Assembly: GCF_019061185.1 (NCBI RefSeq)
Contig: NZ_JAHQZU010000007.1
Location: 1-64,000, forward strand
Length of the DNA stretch: 64,000 nucleotides
Direction: 5' to 3'
Origin: Paracoccus sp. Z118
GTDB taxonomy: Bacteria > Pseudomonadota > Alphaproteobacteria > Rhodobacterales > Rhodobacteraceae
The notes beneath the pieces were generated by a model. The model did not search any database and was not told the DNA's origin. It saw only the letters and a list, made by a program, of their open reading frames with translations. Below, one piece after another: positions 15,830 through 25,633 of this stretch (positions within the stretch are counted from its first letter, which is position 1; every line of letters starts with the position of its first letter). A program made the position numbers and the translations under genes.

Positions 15830-18343
15830 TCAGTAGAGTCCGCCGGACGAGATGACCGAGGTGTCGGCCTTCTGCGGCAGCACCCTCTGCCGCCCGGAGG
15901 AGGTGGTGACGGTGGTGGCCGCCTCGCGCCCCTGCACGATCTTGGGCAGGACGTTCGGATCGACGCGTCCGAAGCCGCCATCGACGACCAGCTGACCGCT
16001 GTACATGTCGGTGCCGTCGCGGAAATACTCCGCGATCGTGCCGTTGCCATAGGGCACGTTGACGAAATGCCCGCCGGGCGGCACCTTGAACTCGGTCCCG
16101 CCATATTCCTTGACCGCCTGCCGCATGAATGCGTTGAACACCGGCACGCACAGCGTCCCGCCATAGGCGTTGTCGCCGAGGCTGCGCGGCTGATCGTAGC
16201 CCAGATAGCACCCCGCCACGATGTTGGAGGTGAAGCCGACGAACCACACGTCCTTGGCGTCGTTGGTGGTGCCGGTCTTGCCCGCGACGGGCACCGGCAG
16301 GTTGACCCCGCGCCCCGAGCCGCGCTTGACGACGCCTTCCATCATCGAGGTCAGCTGATAGGCGGTGATGGCGTCCATCACCCGCTCGCGGTCCGAACTG
16401 ATCCGCGGCGCTTCGCCCGCGGGCAGCGCCTGCTGGCCGCAGGTCTCGCAGACGCGGCGGTCGTGGCGGTAGATCGTGCGGCCGTTGCGGTCCTGCACAC
16501 GGTCCACCAGCGTGGGTTCGACCCGCTCGCCGCCATTGGCGAACATGGCGTAGGCGGCGACCATCTTGAACAGCGTCGTTTCCTGCGCCCCGAGGCTGTT
16601 GGCGATATAGGGGTCCAGCCGGTCATAGACGCCGAACCGCTCGGCGTATTTCGCGACCGTGTCCATGCCGATATCCTGGGCGATGCGGATCGTCATCAGG
16701 TTGCGCGACTGCTCGATCCCGGTGCGGATCGGCGCCGGGCCATAGAAGCCGCCGCCCGCGTTCTTGGGCGTCCACAGCCCCTGCGGGGTGTTCACGACCA
16801 CCGGCTCGTCCGCGACGATGGTGGCCGGGGTGTAGCCGCTGTCCAGCGCCGCGGCATAGACGAACGGCTTGAAGGCCGAGCCGGGCTGGCGCATCGCCTG
16901 CGTCGCGCGGTTGAAGACCGAGGACTGGTAGGAGAACCCGCCCTGCATCGCCATGACGCGGCCGGTGTTCACGTCCATCGCCATGAACCCGCCCTGCACC
17001 ACCGGCACCTGCCGCAGGGTCCAGCGGATGAACTCGCCGGTATTGTCGTCGGTCATCTGCCGGACCAGGACCACGTCGCCCACCGTCAGCAGATCGCCCG
17101 CGACCTTCGCCTGCGGCGCCCGCTGCGTGCCGGGCATCAGCTTGCGCGCCCATTGCACGTCGCGGGCGGGAATCCAGTGGCCGTCCTCGTCGTCCGGGGT
17201 GCCTTCGATGCCGATGCGGGCATCGGATTCGCCGACCTGCAGCACCACGGCGGGATACCACCCCTCGATGTCGCGCGGCACGGCGGCGTTCGACAGGGCC
17301 GCGCGCCACAGGTTTTCGTCGGCCAGTTCGGATTCGGGGATGGTGATGCCGGTGCCGCGCCACAGGCCGATGCTGCGGTCGTATGTCTCCAGCGCGTCCT
17401 GAAGCGCCTTGGCGGCGATCGACTGAAGCTGCGGCTCGACCGTCGCGCGGATGGCGAGGCCGCCGGTGAAGAACTCCTCCTCGCCGAACTCGCGGCTCAG
17501 CTGGCGGCGGATTTCGTCGGTGAAATAGCCGCGCGGCGGAAGCTGCTGGCGGAAGGACGGAAAGTCGCCGTTCTGCACGGTGCGCAGCGGCTTTTCCGAC
17601 TCGGCGCGGAAGGTCGCCTCGTCGATATAGCCGTTCTGCCACATCTCGCGCAGGACGTAGTTGCGCCGCTCGGTGATCCGCTGCTTGTCGTTCACGACCG
17701 AGCGCGAGGGCGCCTGCGGCATCGCCGCCAGCATCGCCGCCTCGTGCGGCTGAAGCTGGTCGAGCTGCTTGTTGAAATAGCTCTGCGCGGCGGCGGCGAC
17801 GCCGTAGCTGTTCTGGCCCAGGAAGATCTCGTTCATGTAGAGTTCGAGGATCTGGTCCTTGCTCAGCGTCTGCTCCAGCCGCGTGGCGAGGATCAGTTCC
17901 TTGACCTTCCGTTCGACGCTGCGATCCGAGGACAGCAGGAAGTTCTTCATCACCTGCTGGGTGATGGTGGACGCGCCGCGCACCTCGGCCCCGCCGGTGC
18001 GGATCGCCTGCACCGCCGCGCCCGCCATGCCGCGCGGATCGAAGCCGTGATGGACGTAGAAGTTCTTGTCCTCGGCGCTGATGAAGGCCTGCTTGATGAG
18101 GTCCGGCATTTCCGCGACCGGATGGAACAGCCGCCGTTCCTGCGCGAATTCGTCGATCAGCCGGCCTTCGCCGGAATAGACGCGGCTGATCGTCTTGGGG
18201 GCGTAGCTGGCAAGCTGCTCATGGCTGGGCAGGTCGCGCCCATACATCCAGAACACGCCGCCCAGAATCAGGGCGACGAAGACCAGGCCCGTGACGAACC
18301 ACGAAAATATGCCGCCGAAGAACGACAGGACGAAGCGGACCAC
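15830..18343 (-). CDS. mrcA: Penicillin-binding protein 1A (bifunctional transglycosylase/transpeptidase)
   Basis: An 837-residue class A PBP. One membrane helix spans about residues 12-34. The GT51 glycosyltransferase domain has the catalytic Glu in ISAEDKNFYVHHGFDPRG (E91) and RGASTITQQVMKNFLL. The transpeptidase domain has SAFK (SxxK, in RQPGSAFKPFVYAAALD), SRN in EQSRNLMTIRI and KTGTT. Between them lies an OB-like insert typical of PBP1a. It polymerises and crosslinks peptidoglycan. A near-consensus promoter precedes it. The amidase gene amiC lies just upstream on the same strand. Confidence 0.96.
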   Translation of the reverse strand: MVRFVLSFFGGIFSWFVTGLVFVALILGGVFWMYGRDLPSHEQLASYAPKTISRVYSGEGRLIDEFAQERRLFHPVAEMPDLIKQAFISAEDKNFYVHHGFDPRGMAGAAVQAIRTGGAEVRGASTITQQVMKNFLLSSDRSVERKVKELILATRLEQTLSKDQILELYMNEIFLGQNSYGVAAAAQSYFNKQLDQLQPHEAAMLAAMPQAPSRSVVNDKQRITERRNYVLREMWQNGYIDEATFRAESEKPLRTVQNGDFPSFRQQLPPRGYFTDEIRRQLSREFGEEEFFTGGLAIRATVEPQLQSIAAKALQDALETYDRSIGLWRGTGITIPESELADENLWRAALSNAAVPRDIEGWYPAVVLQVGESDARIGIEGTPDDEDGHWIPARDVQWARKLMPGTQRAPQAKVAGDLLTVGDVVLVRQMTDDNTGEFIRWTLRQVPVVQGGFMAMDVNTGRVMAMQGGFSYQSSVFNRATQAMRQPGSAFKPFVYAAALDSGYTPATIVADEPVVVNTPQGLWTPKNAGGGFYGPAPIRTGIEQSRNLMTIRIAQDIGMDTVAKYAERFGVYDRLDPYIANSLGAQETTLFKMVAAYAMFANGGERVEPTLVDRVQDRNGRTIYRHDRRVCETCGQQALPAGEAPRISSDRERVMDAITAYQLTSMMEGVVKRGSGRGVNLPVPVAGKTGTTNDAKDVWFVGFTSNIVAGCYLGYDQPRSLGDNAYGGTLCVPVFNAFMRQAVKEYGGTEFKVPPGGHFVNVPYGNGTIAEYFRDGTDMYSGQLVVDGGFGRVDPNVLPKIVQGREAATTVTTSSGRQRVLPQKADTSVISSGGLY

Positions 18344-18384
18344 AAAGACCTCTCGGGCTGGCTGCGGCTGGCGAACAGGGGGTT

Positions 18385-18413
18385 TCTATAGACGCCGGAG
18401 GGGGAGGCGTCAA
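18385..18413 (-). promoter_or_regulatory. Putative sigma-70 promoter of mrcA
   Basis: TTGACG (18413-18408), 17-bp spacer, TATAGA (18390-18385), 42 bp before the start codon on the minus strand. One of the best-matching promoters in the window. Confidence 0.6.
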
Positions 18414-18425
18414 AACAACCTTGTG

Positions 18426-19769
18426 TCAGTCGGGCACATACGGCACCGCGCCGCGAAGCGAGGCGAGGCTGGCGATGTCCGCCTGCCAGTTGGCGACCGC
18501 GCGGGTGATCGCCGCCGCCATCTGCGCCCGCCAGGCGGGGTTCAGCAGGTTGGCGCGGTCCGCCGGATCCGAAAGGAACCCCAGTTCCACCAGTGCCGAC
18601 GGGATATCGGGCGATTTCAGCACCGAGAACGCCGCCCCCTGCACCGGCCTGCGGTGCATCCCGATGTCGGACAGCGCCAGTTCGCTGGACAGATGCGCGG
18701 CGAAGGCTTCGCTGCGCGGCTGGGTGCCGGTGCGGGCAAGATCCATCAGCGCGCGGGCCACCTGATCGTCGGTTCCGTCCAGATCGACGCCCGCCAGCAG
18801 GTCGTCGCGGTCGTGGCGGGCGGCCAGCTCGCGCGCCGCGCGGTCGTTCGATTGCGGGTTCCAGACATAGATCGTCGCCCCCGCCGCCTGACCCTTGGGC
18901 AGCATGTCGGCGTGGAGCGAGATGAACAGGTCCGCCCGCACCGCCCGCGCCGAGGTCGCCCGCTGCTCCAGCGGGATGAAATGGTCATCGCCCCGCGTCA
19001 GCATCGGTTCGAACCCCGCTGCCGTCAGCGTCGAGGCGAGTTCGGTCGCAAAGCCCAGCATCAGCGCCGCCTCGGTCAGCCCGTCCACCTGCGCGCCGGG
19101 GTCGATGCCGCCATGGCCGGGGTCGATCACGACGCGCAGCCGCTCATGCCGCGGCGGCGCGGGCGGGAGCTTCGCCAGCGGCGGCAGGCCGTGCAGCGCG
19201 GTCAGTGCGTCCTGGCGGGGGGCGAAACGGTCGGCGGGAACGGGGGTGAGGGCGAGTTCGATGGCGGCGGCGCCGAGGGGCCGGGCAGGATCGCCGGATG
19301 GCCCGGCAGCGTTCCCGGCCTCGCCCGTGTTCGCGGAGTTCCCGGCCTGCGCCTGAGCGCCGCCTGAAACAACCGCCGCGGCCCCGGTGATCGTCGCCCG
19401 GCTGATCTGATAGGTGCCCGGCAGTTCGGCCACGATCCGGCCCCAGCCGGACAGCCCCCCGCCCCAGCGCAGCCCCGGAAGCAGCTCGGCCCCCGGCACC
19501 GCGGCATCCTCGGGCGGCAGGGTCATCCCCTCGACCTCGACCACCAGCCGCGGCGGCGCGTCCAGCAGATAGACCCGCCACGGCGCCCGCACCCCGACCG
19601 AGAGGCGCAGCGACAGCGGCCGCGCCGCGTCCCGCTCGCGCCCCTGCGCGGCGATCAGCGATTGCGTCGGGTCGAACCGCACCGCGCCGGGCGGGTTCGC
19701 GTGGGCAGGCGCGAGCGCCAGCCATGCCACGGCCAGCGCGATCAGACCCCGCAGGAACGCTGCGATCAC
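18426..19769 (-). CDS. amiC: N-acetylmuramoyl-L-alanine amidase (AmiC type)
   Basis: A 447-residue periplasmic amidase that cuts the peptide from MurNAc, used in daughter-cell separation. Signal peptide at residues 1-24 (LALAPAHA). An AMIN-type domain follows (about 30-130: LRLSVGVRAPWRVYLLDAPP). The Amidase_3 catalytic domain (about 210-440) has the zinc ligands in VVIDPGHGGIDPGAQ (His), LTEAALML (Glu) and FISLHADM (His), and catalytic Glu in SALVELGFLSD. Start overlaps the stop of the aminotransferase gene by ATGA; mrcA follows 82 bp later. Confidence 0.95.
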   Translation of the reverse strand: MIAAFLRGLIALAVAWLALAPAHANPPGAVRFDPTQSLIAAQGRERDAARPLSLRLSVGVRAPWRVYLLDAPPRLVVEVEGMTLPPEDAAVPGAELLPGLRWGGGLSGWGRIVAELPGTYQISRATITGAAAVVSGGAQAQAGNSANTGEAGNAAGPSGDPARPLGAAAIELALTPVPADRFAPRQDALTALHGLPPLAKLPPAPPRHERLRVVIDPGHGGIDPGAQVDGLTEAALMLGFATELASTLTAAGFEPMLTRGDDHFIPLEQRATSARAVRADLFISLHADMLPKGQAAGATIYVWNPQSNDRAARELAARHDRDDLLAGVDLDGTDDQVARALMDLARTGTQPRSEAFAAHLSSELALSDIGMHRRPVQGAAFSVLKSPDIPSALVELGFLSDPADRANLLNPAWRAQMAAAITRAVANWQADIASLASLRGAVPYVPD

Positions 19770-20902
19770 CGCTGCGACATGAACCGGGCCAGCCGGTCCA
19801 GCCCCTCGGCGATATCCGCCGTGCTGCGGGCATAGGAAAAGCGCAGCGTCCGCGCCCCGCGCACCGGGTCGAAGTCCAGCCCCGGCGTGACCGCCACCCC
19901 GGCCCTGTCCAGAATCTCGGCCGCAAAGGCGCGGCTGTCATCGGTCAGGTCCGACACATCCGCATAGACATAGAACGCCCCATCCGGCGGCGCGATACGG
20001 TCGAAACCGATGGCGGGCAGACGCTCCAGCATCAGCCGGCGGTTCTCGGCATAGACGGCAAGATTCGCCTCGGCCTCGTCCACGCAGTCCAGCGCGGCCA
20101 AGGCCGCCACCTGGCTGGCGTGCGGCGGGCAGATGAACATGTTCTGGGCCAGCCGCTCGACGGTGCGGATCATGTCCTCGGGCACGACCATCCAGCCGAT
20201 CCGCCAGCCGGTCATGCCGAAATACTTGGAGAAGCTGTTGATGACGAGGGCATCGTCCGTCACCTCCAGCGCGCTGACCGCCCGCTCGCCGTAGCTGAGG
20301 CCATGATAGATCTCGTCCGACACCAGCGCCGCGCCGCGTTCCGCCGCAGCCGTCGCCAGCGCCGCAAGATGCTCGCGGTCCAGCATCGTCCCCGAGGGGT
20401 TGCCCGGCGAGGCAAGGATGATCCCCTGCACATCGGGGGGAATGTCCGAGGGCACCGGCTGGTAACAGTTCTGCGCCGCCGTCTGCATCCCTACCGGTTC
20501 GACCGACATGGCCCGCAATATCTGCCGATAGCTGGGATAGCCCGGCTCGCCCAGCGCCACCCGGTCGCCCGCGTCGAAAAGGGCCGAGAAGGCGAGGATG
20601 AATGCCCCCGACGAGCCCGGCGTCACCACCACCCGCGCGGGGTCCAGATCGACGCCATACCAGCGCCGGTAAAGACCGGCGATGCCGCGCCGCAGCTCGG
20701 GCAGGCCCAGCGCGACCGTGTATCCCAGCGGCTGATCCAGCGCGCGGGCCAGCGCCTCGCGCGCGCCCTGCGGCGCGCCCACCGAGGGCTGGCCGACCTC
20801 CATGTGGATGATGTGGCGGCCGTTTTCCTCGGCGATGCGGGCCGCCTCCATCACGTCCATGACGATGAACGGATCGACCTGTCCGCGCGACGATTTCCGC
20901 AT
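19766..20902 (-). CDS. PLP-dependent class I/II aminotransferase
   Basis: A 378-residue fold-type I aminotransferase. Visible motifs are HMEVGQPSVGAP near the start, YTVALGLPELRRGIAGLY, ASPGNPSGTMLD (Asn for PLP), LVSDEIYHGLSYGE (Asp/Tyr) and the Schiff-base lysine in NSFSKYFGMTGWRIGW; the carboxylate-binding Arg is in LRFSYARS. The amino donor cannot be told. The open frame continues far upstream, but MRKSSRGQVDPFIVMDVMEA at 20902 is the homologous start. Translationally coupled to amiC by a 4-bp overlap. Confidence 0.9.
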   Translation of the reverse strand: MRKSSRGQVDPFIVMDVMEAARIAEENGRHIIHMEVGQPSVGAPQGAREALARALDQPLGYTVALGLPELRRGIAGLYRRWYGVDLDPARVVVTPGSSGAFILAFSALFDAGDRVALGEPGYPSYRQILRAMSVEPVGMQTAAQNCYQPVPSDIPPDVQGIILASPGNPSGTMLDREHLAALATAAAERGAALVSDEIYHGLSYGERAVSALEVTDDALVINSFSKYFGMTGWRIGWMVVPEDMIRTVERLAQNMFICPPHASQVAALAALDCVDEAEANLAVYAENRRLMLERLPAIGFDRIAPPDGAFYVYADVSDLTDDSRAFAAEILDRAGVAVTPGLDFDPVRGARTLRFSYARSTADIAEGLDRLARFMSQR

Positions 20903-21043
20903 GCCCGTATCCCCTTGCCTTGCCGGGCGCTTGTTGCCCGCCGCCCCGGTCTGGTCAAGCGGCGGGTCAAGCTCACGCAAGCGTTGGGTTGCGATGGTGC
21001 GGCGTCCGGGCCAAGCATGCACCAACTCGTGAAAGGATGCCGC

Positions 21044-21793
21044 ATGTCCCGCTTCGCCCTCGCCGCCGCGCTGCTGGCCGCAACCGCCCTGCCCGCCGCC
21101 GCATTCGATCCCGCCGCCATGACCGAGACGGAGAAGGCGGCCTTCGGCGAAGCGGTGCGCGACTACATCATGACCAACCCCGAAGTGCTGATCGAGGCTG
21201 TCAACAGTCTTGAGGCGAAACGCCTTGCCAACGAGGTCGAGAACGACCGCGCGCTGGTCGCCGCCAACAGCGCGGCGATCTTCGAGGACGGCTACAGCTG
21301 GGTCGGCGGAAATCCCCAGGGCGACCTCACGTTGGTCGAATTCGTGGACTACCGCTGCGGGGTGTGCCGCCGTGTCCACGAGGACGTGGGGAAGGTCGTC
21401 GCGGGGGACGGCAACATCCGCCTGATCTACAAGGAATTCCCGATCCTCGGGCAGGAAAGCGACCTCGCCTCGCGCTTCGCCATCGCGGTGAAGCAGACGG
21501 CGGGCGACGACGTCTACAAGAACATCCACGACCGGCTGATGACGATGCGCGGGGCGGTGACGGTCGAGTCGCTGTCTGCGCTCGCCCGCGACATGGATCT
21601 GGAGGCCGAGCCGCTGGTCAACCGCATGAACACCGAGGAGGTCAGCGCCGAGATCCGCGCCAATGCGCAACTGGCCGAGCGGATGGGCGTGATGGGCACC
21701 CCCACATTCATCATCGGCGGCGAGATGCTGCGTGGCGTCCCGCAGACGGGGCTGGCCGACGCGGTGGAGCAGATCCGGGCGTTGGAGGGGTAA
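21044..21793 (+). CDS. Secreted DsbA-family thiol:disulfide oxidoreductase
   Basis: A 249-residue periplasmic thioredoxin-fold protein. Signal peptide MSRFALAAALLAATALPAAA. Residues about 30-65 form the helical leader seen in ScsC/Com1-like proteins (RDYIMTNPEVLIEAVNSLEA). The active site is CGVC in EFVDYRCGVCRRVHEDVGKV, with cis-Pro in GVMGTPTFIIGGEM. It probably oxidises or isomerises disulfides of exported proteins. Start chosen for the signal peptide and an upstream GAAAGGA. Divergent from the aminotransferase. Confidence 0.92.
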   Translation: MSRFALAAALLAATALPAAAFDPAAMTETEKAAFGEAVRDYIMTNPEVLIEAVNSLEAKRLANEVENDRALVAANSAAIFEDGYSWVGGNPQGDLTLVEFVDYRCGVCRRVHEDVGKVVAGDGNIRLIYKEFPILGQESDLASRFAIAVKQTAGDDVYKNIHDRLMTMRGAVTVESLSALARDMDLEAEPLVNRMNTEEVSAEIRANAQLAERMGVMGTPTFIIGGEMLRGVPQTGLADAVEQIRALEG

Positions 21794-22155
21794 GGGGCGG
21801 GAACGGAGCCTTCGGGCCGCCGATGCGCGCCATGCGCTCGATCCGGCGGGCTTGGGGCGTTCGGGCAGTGCCAGCTTCTGTCAAGCGAAACCGGGGATCT
21901 GGCGCAGAACCGCAGCGGAGCAGTATCACCGCAGGATGGGGGTTGCCCGACCCTCCGCCGCGATGGGGCGGGAAGCGGTGGGGTAAGCCTGCCCTTCGTC
22001 AGCCCTTGATCATCTCGGACGTGCCTTCGATCTCGATTGGGCCGGCATGCCCGAGGCGCAGCGGCACCGCGCCAGCCCGAAGGGCGGAGCGCGTTCCTTG
22101 CGGACGTCTTTCCGCATCCGCGCGGCAGGCCTGAGCCTCCGGGCGAGGTCAAACC
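21794..22155. other. Gap with no recognisable gene
   Basis: These 362 bp between the DsbA-like gene and soxG hold only short frames without codon bias or homology that I recognise. No tRNA, repeat or convincing terminator was seen. Confidence 0.5.
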
Positions 22156-22704
22156 TCAGCGCGGGTCGAGATCGCTCCCCGGCGCGGCTGCCCCCGCGAG
22201 AACCTGCGCCACGTAGTCGCGGACCGAGCGGAAGGCGATCAGCCGCCAGCCCCGTCCGGTCTCCGCGCCGTCGATCCGCCAGACCGCGCAGGCGACCTGC
22301 GCCGCGCGGGTCCGGCGCAGGCCGTCGCGCGGCCGCGTTTCAAGATCAGCGGGGCACAGCTTGGCCAGCACCTGTCCCGGCTTGCGCCCGGTCACGTCGA
22401 AGACGCAGCGCATGTCGCTGACATCCTGCACCAGCGCATGTTCCCCGGTCAGCGCGCCGGCAACATCGGCCACCGCCCGCCCCCGCTCGCTGCCGGGCAC
22501 GATCAGCAGCAGCTCATCGGGCGACATCCAGCCCAGCCAGCGCAGCCCGTCCGTGGTGAAGCGTCCCGTTTCCGGCAGCGCCAGCCCCGCTGCTTCCGCG
22601 ATGGCATCGCCCGCCCGGCCAAGGTCGGCGCGAATCAGTACCATGCCGAGGCCGCGTATCTCGGCGATCCCGGCCAGCGGCGTCATCGTGATCGCATCAG
22701 CCAT
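22156..22704 (-). CDS. soxG: Sarcosine oxidase gamma subunit
   Basis: A 182-residue protein fitting the gamma subunit of heterotetrameric sarcosine oxidase: an early GLGMVLIRADL, LGWMSPDELLLIVP, LVQDVSDMRCVFDVTGRKPG (the 'D.S..R....V.G' core) and GWRLIAFRSVRDYVAQVL at the end. It has a GcvT-like fold without catalytic residues of its own and completes the complex. It overlaps the soxA stop by 8 bp and ends the operon. Confidence 0.92.
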   Translation of the reverse strand: MADAITMTPLAGIAEIRGLGMVLIRADLGRAGDAIAEAAGLALPETGRFTTDGLRWLGWMSPDELLLIVPGSERGRAVADVAGALTGEHALVQDVSDMRCVFDVTGRKPGQVLAKLCPADLETRPRDGLRRTRAAQVACAVWRIDGAETGRGWRLIAFRSVRDYVAQVLAGAAAPGSDLDPR

Positions 22705-25633
22705 CGGCGGCCCCTTCCGCTTTCGCGCCTTCCTTGTCGTAGAACACCGGATCGACGATCCGCGCCCGGAAGCTGTCGCCGGGCACCGGAAACTCCAGCA
22801 CCTCGCCCATCCGCTCCGGCCCGTGATGGACCAGACCCATCGCGATCGGGCGATCCAGCGTGGGCGAGTGATAGGTGGAGGTCACCCTTCCTTGGCTGTT
22901 CCGCTGCCCGTTGGCGTTCACCCCATCCGCCACCGCCAGCGCCCCGTCCGGCAGCACCCGGCCATCGAGGCTTTCCAGCCCCACCAGCCGCCAGCGATCC
23001 GGCGAGGCCATGAACGACCGCTCCTGCGCGCGCTTGCCGATGAAGTCGGGCTTCTTCCTGCTGATCGCCCAGTGCAGGTTCAGGTCCTGCGGGATCACCG
23101 TGCCGTCCGTCTCGTCCCCGATCATGATGAAGCCCTTTTCGGCCCGCATGACGTGCATCGCCTCGGTCCCGTAGGGGGTGATGTCGAACTCGGCCCCCGC
23201 CTCATGGATCGCCTGCCAAAGTTGCAGCCCTCGGTTCGCGGGGGCCGCGATCTCGAACGACAGCTCGCCCGAGAAACTGATCCGATAGACGCGGACGGGG
23301 ATGCCGGCCAGCTCGCCCTCGGCCCAGCCCATGAAGGGCAGCGCGGCGGCGGACAGGTCCATCCCGCCCAGCTTCGCCAGCACCCGGCGGGCATAGGGGC
23401 CGACCACGGCGATCTGCGCGAACTGTTCGGTGAGGTTGGCGGTGTAAACCTGCCAGTCCCACCATTCGCATTGCAGCCAATCCTCCATGTGGCCGTGGAT
23501 GCGCTCGGCCCCGCCGGTGGTGGTGTGGCAGAGCCAGGTATCCTCGGCCAGCCGCACCGCGACGCCGTCATCGACGAGGAAGCCGTTTTCCGAACACATC
23601 AGCCCGTATCGGCATTTGCCCACGGGCAGGCTGGACATCATGCCGGTATAGATCATGTCGAGGAACCGCCCCGCATCCGGCCCCTTCACAAGGATTTTCC
23701 CCAGCGTCGAGGCATCCAGCGTCCCCACGCCCGAGCGCACGGCGCGGATTTCCCGCGCCACCGCCTGCCCGCGGGTCTCGGCGCCGCGCGGGTAGCAATA
23801 GGGGCGCCGCCAGAGGCCGACCGGCTCCCAATCCGCGCCATTCGCTTCGTGCCAGCCGTGGATCGGGGTCTTGCGGAGCGGCTGGAACACCGCGCCCCGT
23901 GCCTCGGCGGCGATGGTGCCGAAGGTGAGCGGGGTGTAGGGCGGGCGGAAAGTGGTGGTGCCGGTCGCGGCGATGGGCTGATCCAGCGTCGCAGAAAGAA
24001 CAGCCAAGCCATTGATGTTGCTCGTCTTACCTTGATCGGTGGCCATGCCGAGCGTGGTGTAGCGCTTGGCGTGCTCGACGCTGGCATAGCCCTCGCGCGC
24101 GGCGAGTTCCACATCGCTGACCTTCACGTCGTTCTGGAAATCCAGCCACATCTTGAAGCGCATCTTCGCAGGCGCGTTGGCCGGCATGACCCAGACCGGC
24201 AGGATCGCCGCCGCGTCTGCCGCCCCCGTCAGGGCCGCGACAGCCAGATCGCCGGACGCAGCGCCGACTGGCGTCACGTTGCCGCGCCCGTCCGCGCCGG
24301 TCGGCTGGCGGCTCGGGTCGGGGGCGAAGAAGGCGCGGGCGTCGTCCCAGACCAGCTTGCCGCCGCAATGACTCCACAGATGGTCGGCCGGCGACCAGCC
24401 GCCCGACATGGCGATCACGTCGCAATCGACCGTGCCCAACGGCGCACCCGAACCGTCCTGCGCGCAGAATTCTACCCCGCTGACGCCCTTGCGGCCCAGC
24501 ACCCGCGCGATGCCGCAGCCGGTTTCCACCCGAACACCGCGCGCCCGCGCCTCGCCGGGCAGCAGCCCATCGGCCACCGGCCGCGCGTCCAGCACCACCG
24601 GCACCGCAAGGCCCGCATCCAGCGCCACCAGCGCCGTGCGATAGGCGTCGTCGTTGTTCGTCACCACTGCGATCCGCCGCCCCGGCGCGACTCCGTGATC
24701 CACGATGTAGTCGCGCACCGCCGAAGCGAGCATCACCCCCGGCACGTCGTTGCCGGCAAAGCTCAGCGGCCGTTCCAGCGCCCCGGTCGCCGTGATCACA
24801 TGGCCCGCGCGGATGCGCCACAGCCGCTGCCGGGGCAGCCCCGCGTTCGGGTCGTGATCGGCCAGCGCCTCGCGCGCCAGCAGGTAGCCGTGATCGTAGA
24901 GCCCCGTCGCCATCGTGTTCCGGCGCAGGGTGACGTTCCGCAGCGCGCGCAGCTCGGCCAGCAGCGCGTCCACCCGCCCCTGCCCGCCCGGATGATCCAC
25001 CGGCGTCCGCCCGCCCCAATGGGCGGCCTGTTCCAGCACGATCACCCGCCCGCCCCGGCGCGCCGCGTCCAGCGCCGCGTTCAGCCCGGCGATGCCGCCG
25101 CCGACCACCACCACATCCGCGAAGCCATAGGCCTGCTCGTAGCGGTCGGGGTCGGGCAGTTCAGGCGCGCGGCCGAGGCCGGCGGCGCGGCGGATGATCG
25201 GCTCGAACACGCTCTTCCACGCGCGGCGGGGGGCCATGAAGGTCTTGTAGTAGAACCCCGCCGGCAGGAACCGCCACAGCGCGTCGTTGATCGCCCCGAA
25301 ATCCCGGTTCAGCCCCGGCCAGGCGTTCTGCGCCGTCGCCACCATGCCCTGCACCAGCGGCGTCGTCGTGGCCCGCTGGTTCGGCTCGAACCGGCCGCCC
25401 TGCCCGAGGCCGAGCAGCGCGTTCGGCTCCTCCGCGCCCGAGGCGAGGATACCGCGCGGGCGGTGATACTTGAAGCTGCGTCCCACCACGCGCTGCCCGC
25501 TGCCCAGCAGCGCCGAGGCGAGCGTGTCGCCGGAAAAGCCGGTCATCTGCCGCCCCTCGAAGCGGAAGCCGAGCGGTTTGCTGCGGTCGATCAGGCGGCC
25601 GCCGGCCGGCAGGCGGAAAGGTCCGGTCGTCAT
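22697..25633 (-). CDS. soxA: Sarcosine oxidase alpha subunit
   Basis: A 978-residue subunit. Residues about 1-90 form a 2Fe-2S-ferredoxin-like module without cysteines (FEGRQMTGFSGDTLASALL). About 165-420 is an FAD/NAD domain with GGGIAGLNAALDAARRG. About 580-960 is a GcvT-like folate domain (YFRGYMPV equivalents; GELSFEIAAPANRG, YGTEAMHVMRAEKGF). The complex oxidatively demethylates sarcosine to glycine with tetrahydrofolate capturing formaldehyde. The start MTTGPFRLPAGGRLIDRSKP overlaps soxD by ATGA; the longer open frame upstream is unrelated. Confidence 0.96.
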   Translation of the reverse strand: MTTGPFRLPAGGRLIDRSKPLGFRFEGRQMTGFSGDTLASALLGSGQRVVGRSFKYHRPRGILASGAEEPNALLGLGQGGRFEPNQRATTTPLVQGMVATAQNAWPGLNRDFGAINDALWRFLPAGFYYKTFMAPRRAWKSVFEPIIRRAAGLGRAPELPDPDRYEQAYGFADVVVVGGGIAGLNAALDAARRGGRVIVLEQAAHWGGRTPVDHPGGQGRVDALLAELRALRNVTLRRNTMATGLYDHGYLLAREALADHDPNAGLPRQRLWRIRAGHVITATGALERPLSFAGNDVPGVMLASAVRDYIVDHGVAPGRRIAVVTNNDDAYRTALVALDAGLAVPVVLDARPVADGLLPGEARARGVRVETGCGIARVLGRKGVSGVEFCAQDGSGAPLGTVDCDVIAMSGGWSPADHLWSHCGGKLVWDDARAFFAPDPSRQPTGADGRGNVTPVGAASGDLAVAALTGAADAAAILPVWVMPANAPAKMRFKMWLDFQNDVKVSDVELAAREGYASVEHAKRYTTLGMATDQGKTSNINGLAVLSATLDQPIAATGTTTFRPPYTPLTFGTIAAEARGAVFQPLRKTPIHGWHEANGADWEPVGLWRRPYCYPRGAETRGQAVAREIRAVRSGVGTLDASTLGKILVKGPDAGRFLDMIYTGMMSSLPVGKCRYGLMCSENGFLVDDGVAVRLAEDTWLCHTTTGGAERIHGHMEDWLQCEWWDWQVYTANLTEQFAQIAVVGPYARRVLAKLGGMDLSAAALPFMGWAEGELAGIPVRVYRISFSGELSFEIAAPANRGLQLWQAIHEAGAEFDITPYGTEAMHVMRAEKGFIMIGDETDGTVIPQDLNLHWAISRKKPDFIGKRAQERSFMASPDRWRLVGLESLDGRVLPDGALAVADGVNANGQRNSQGRVTSTYHSPTLDRPIAMGLVHHGPERMGEVLEFPVPGDSFRARIVDPVFYDKEGAKAEGAADG

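Noticed and set aside
13515-18391. Very long plus-strand open frames (773 and 960 codons) across prfB, the patatin gene and mrcA
   Set aside because: They are antisense shadows of clearly homologous minus-strand genes in GC-rich DNA; their translations are His/Arg/Gly-rich with no family motifs.
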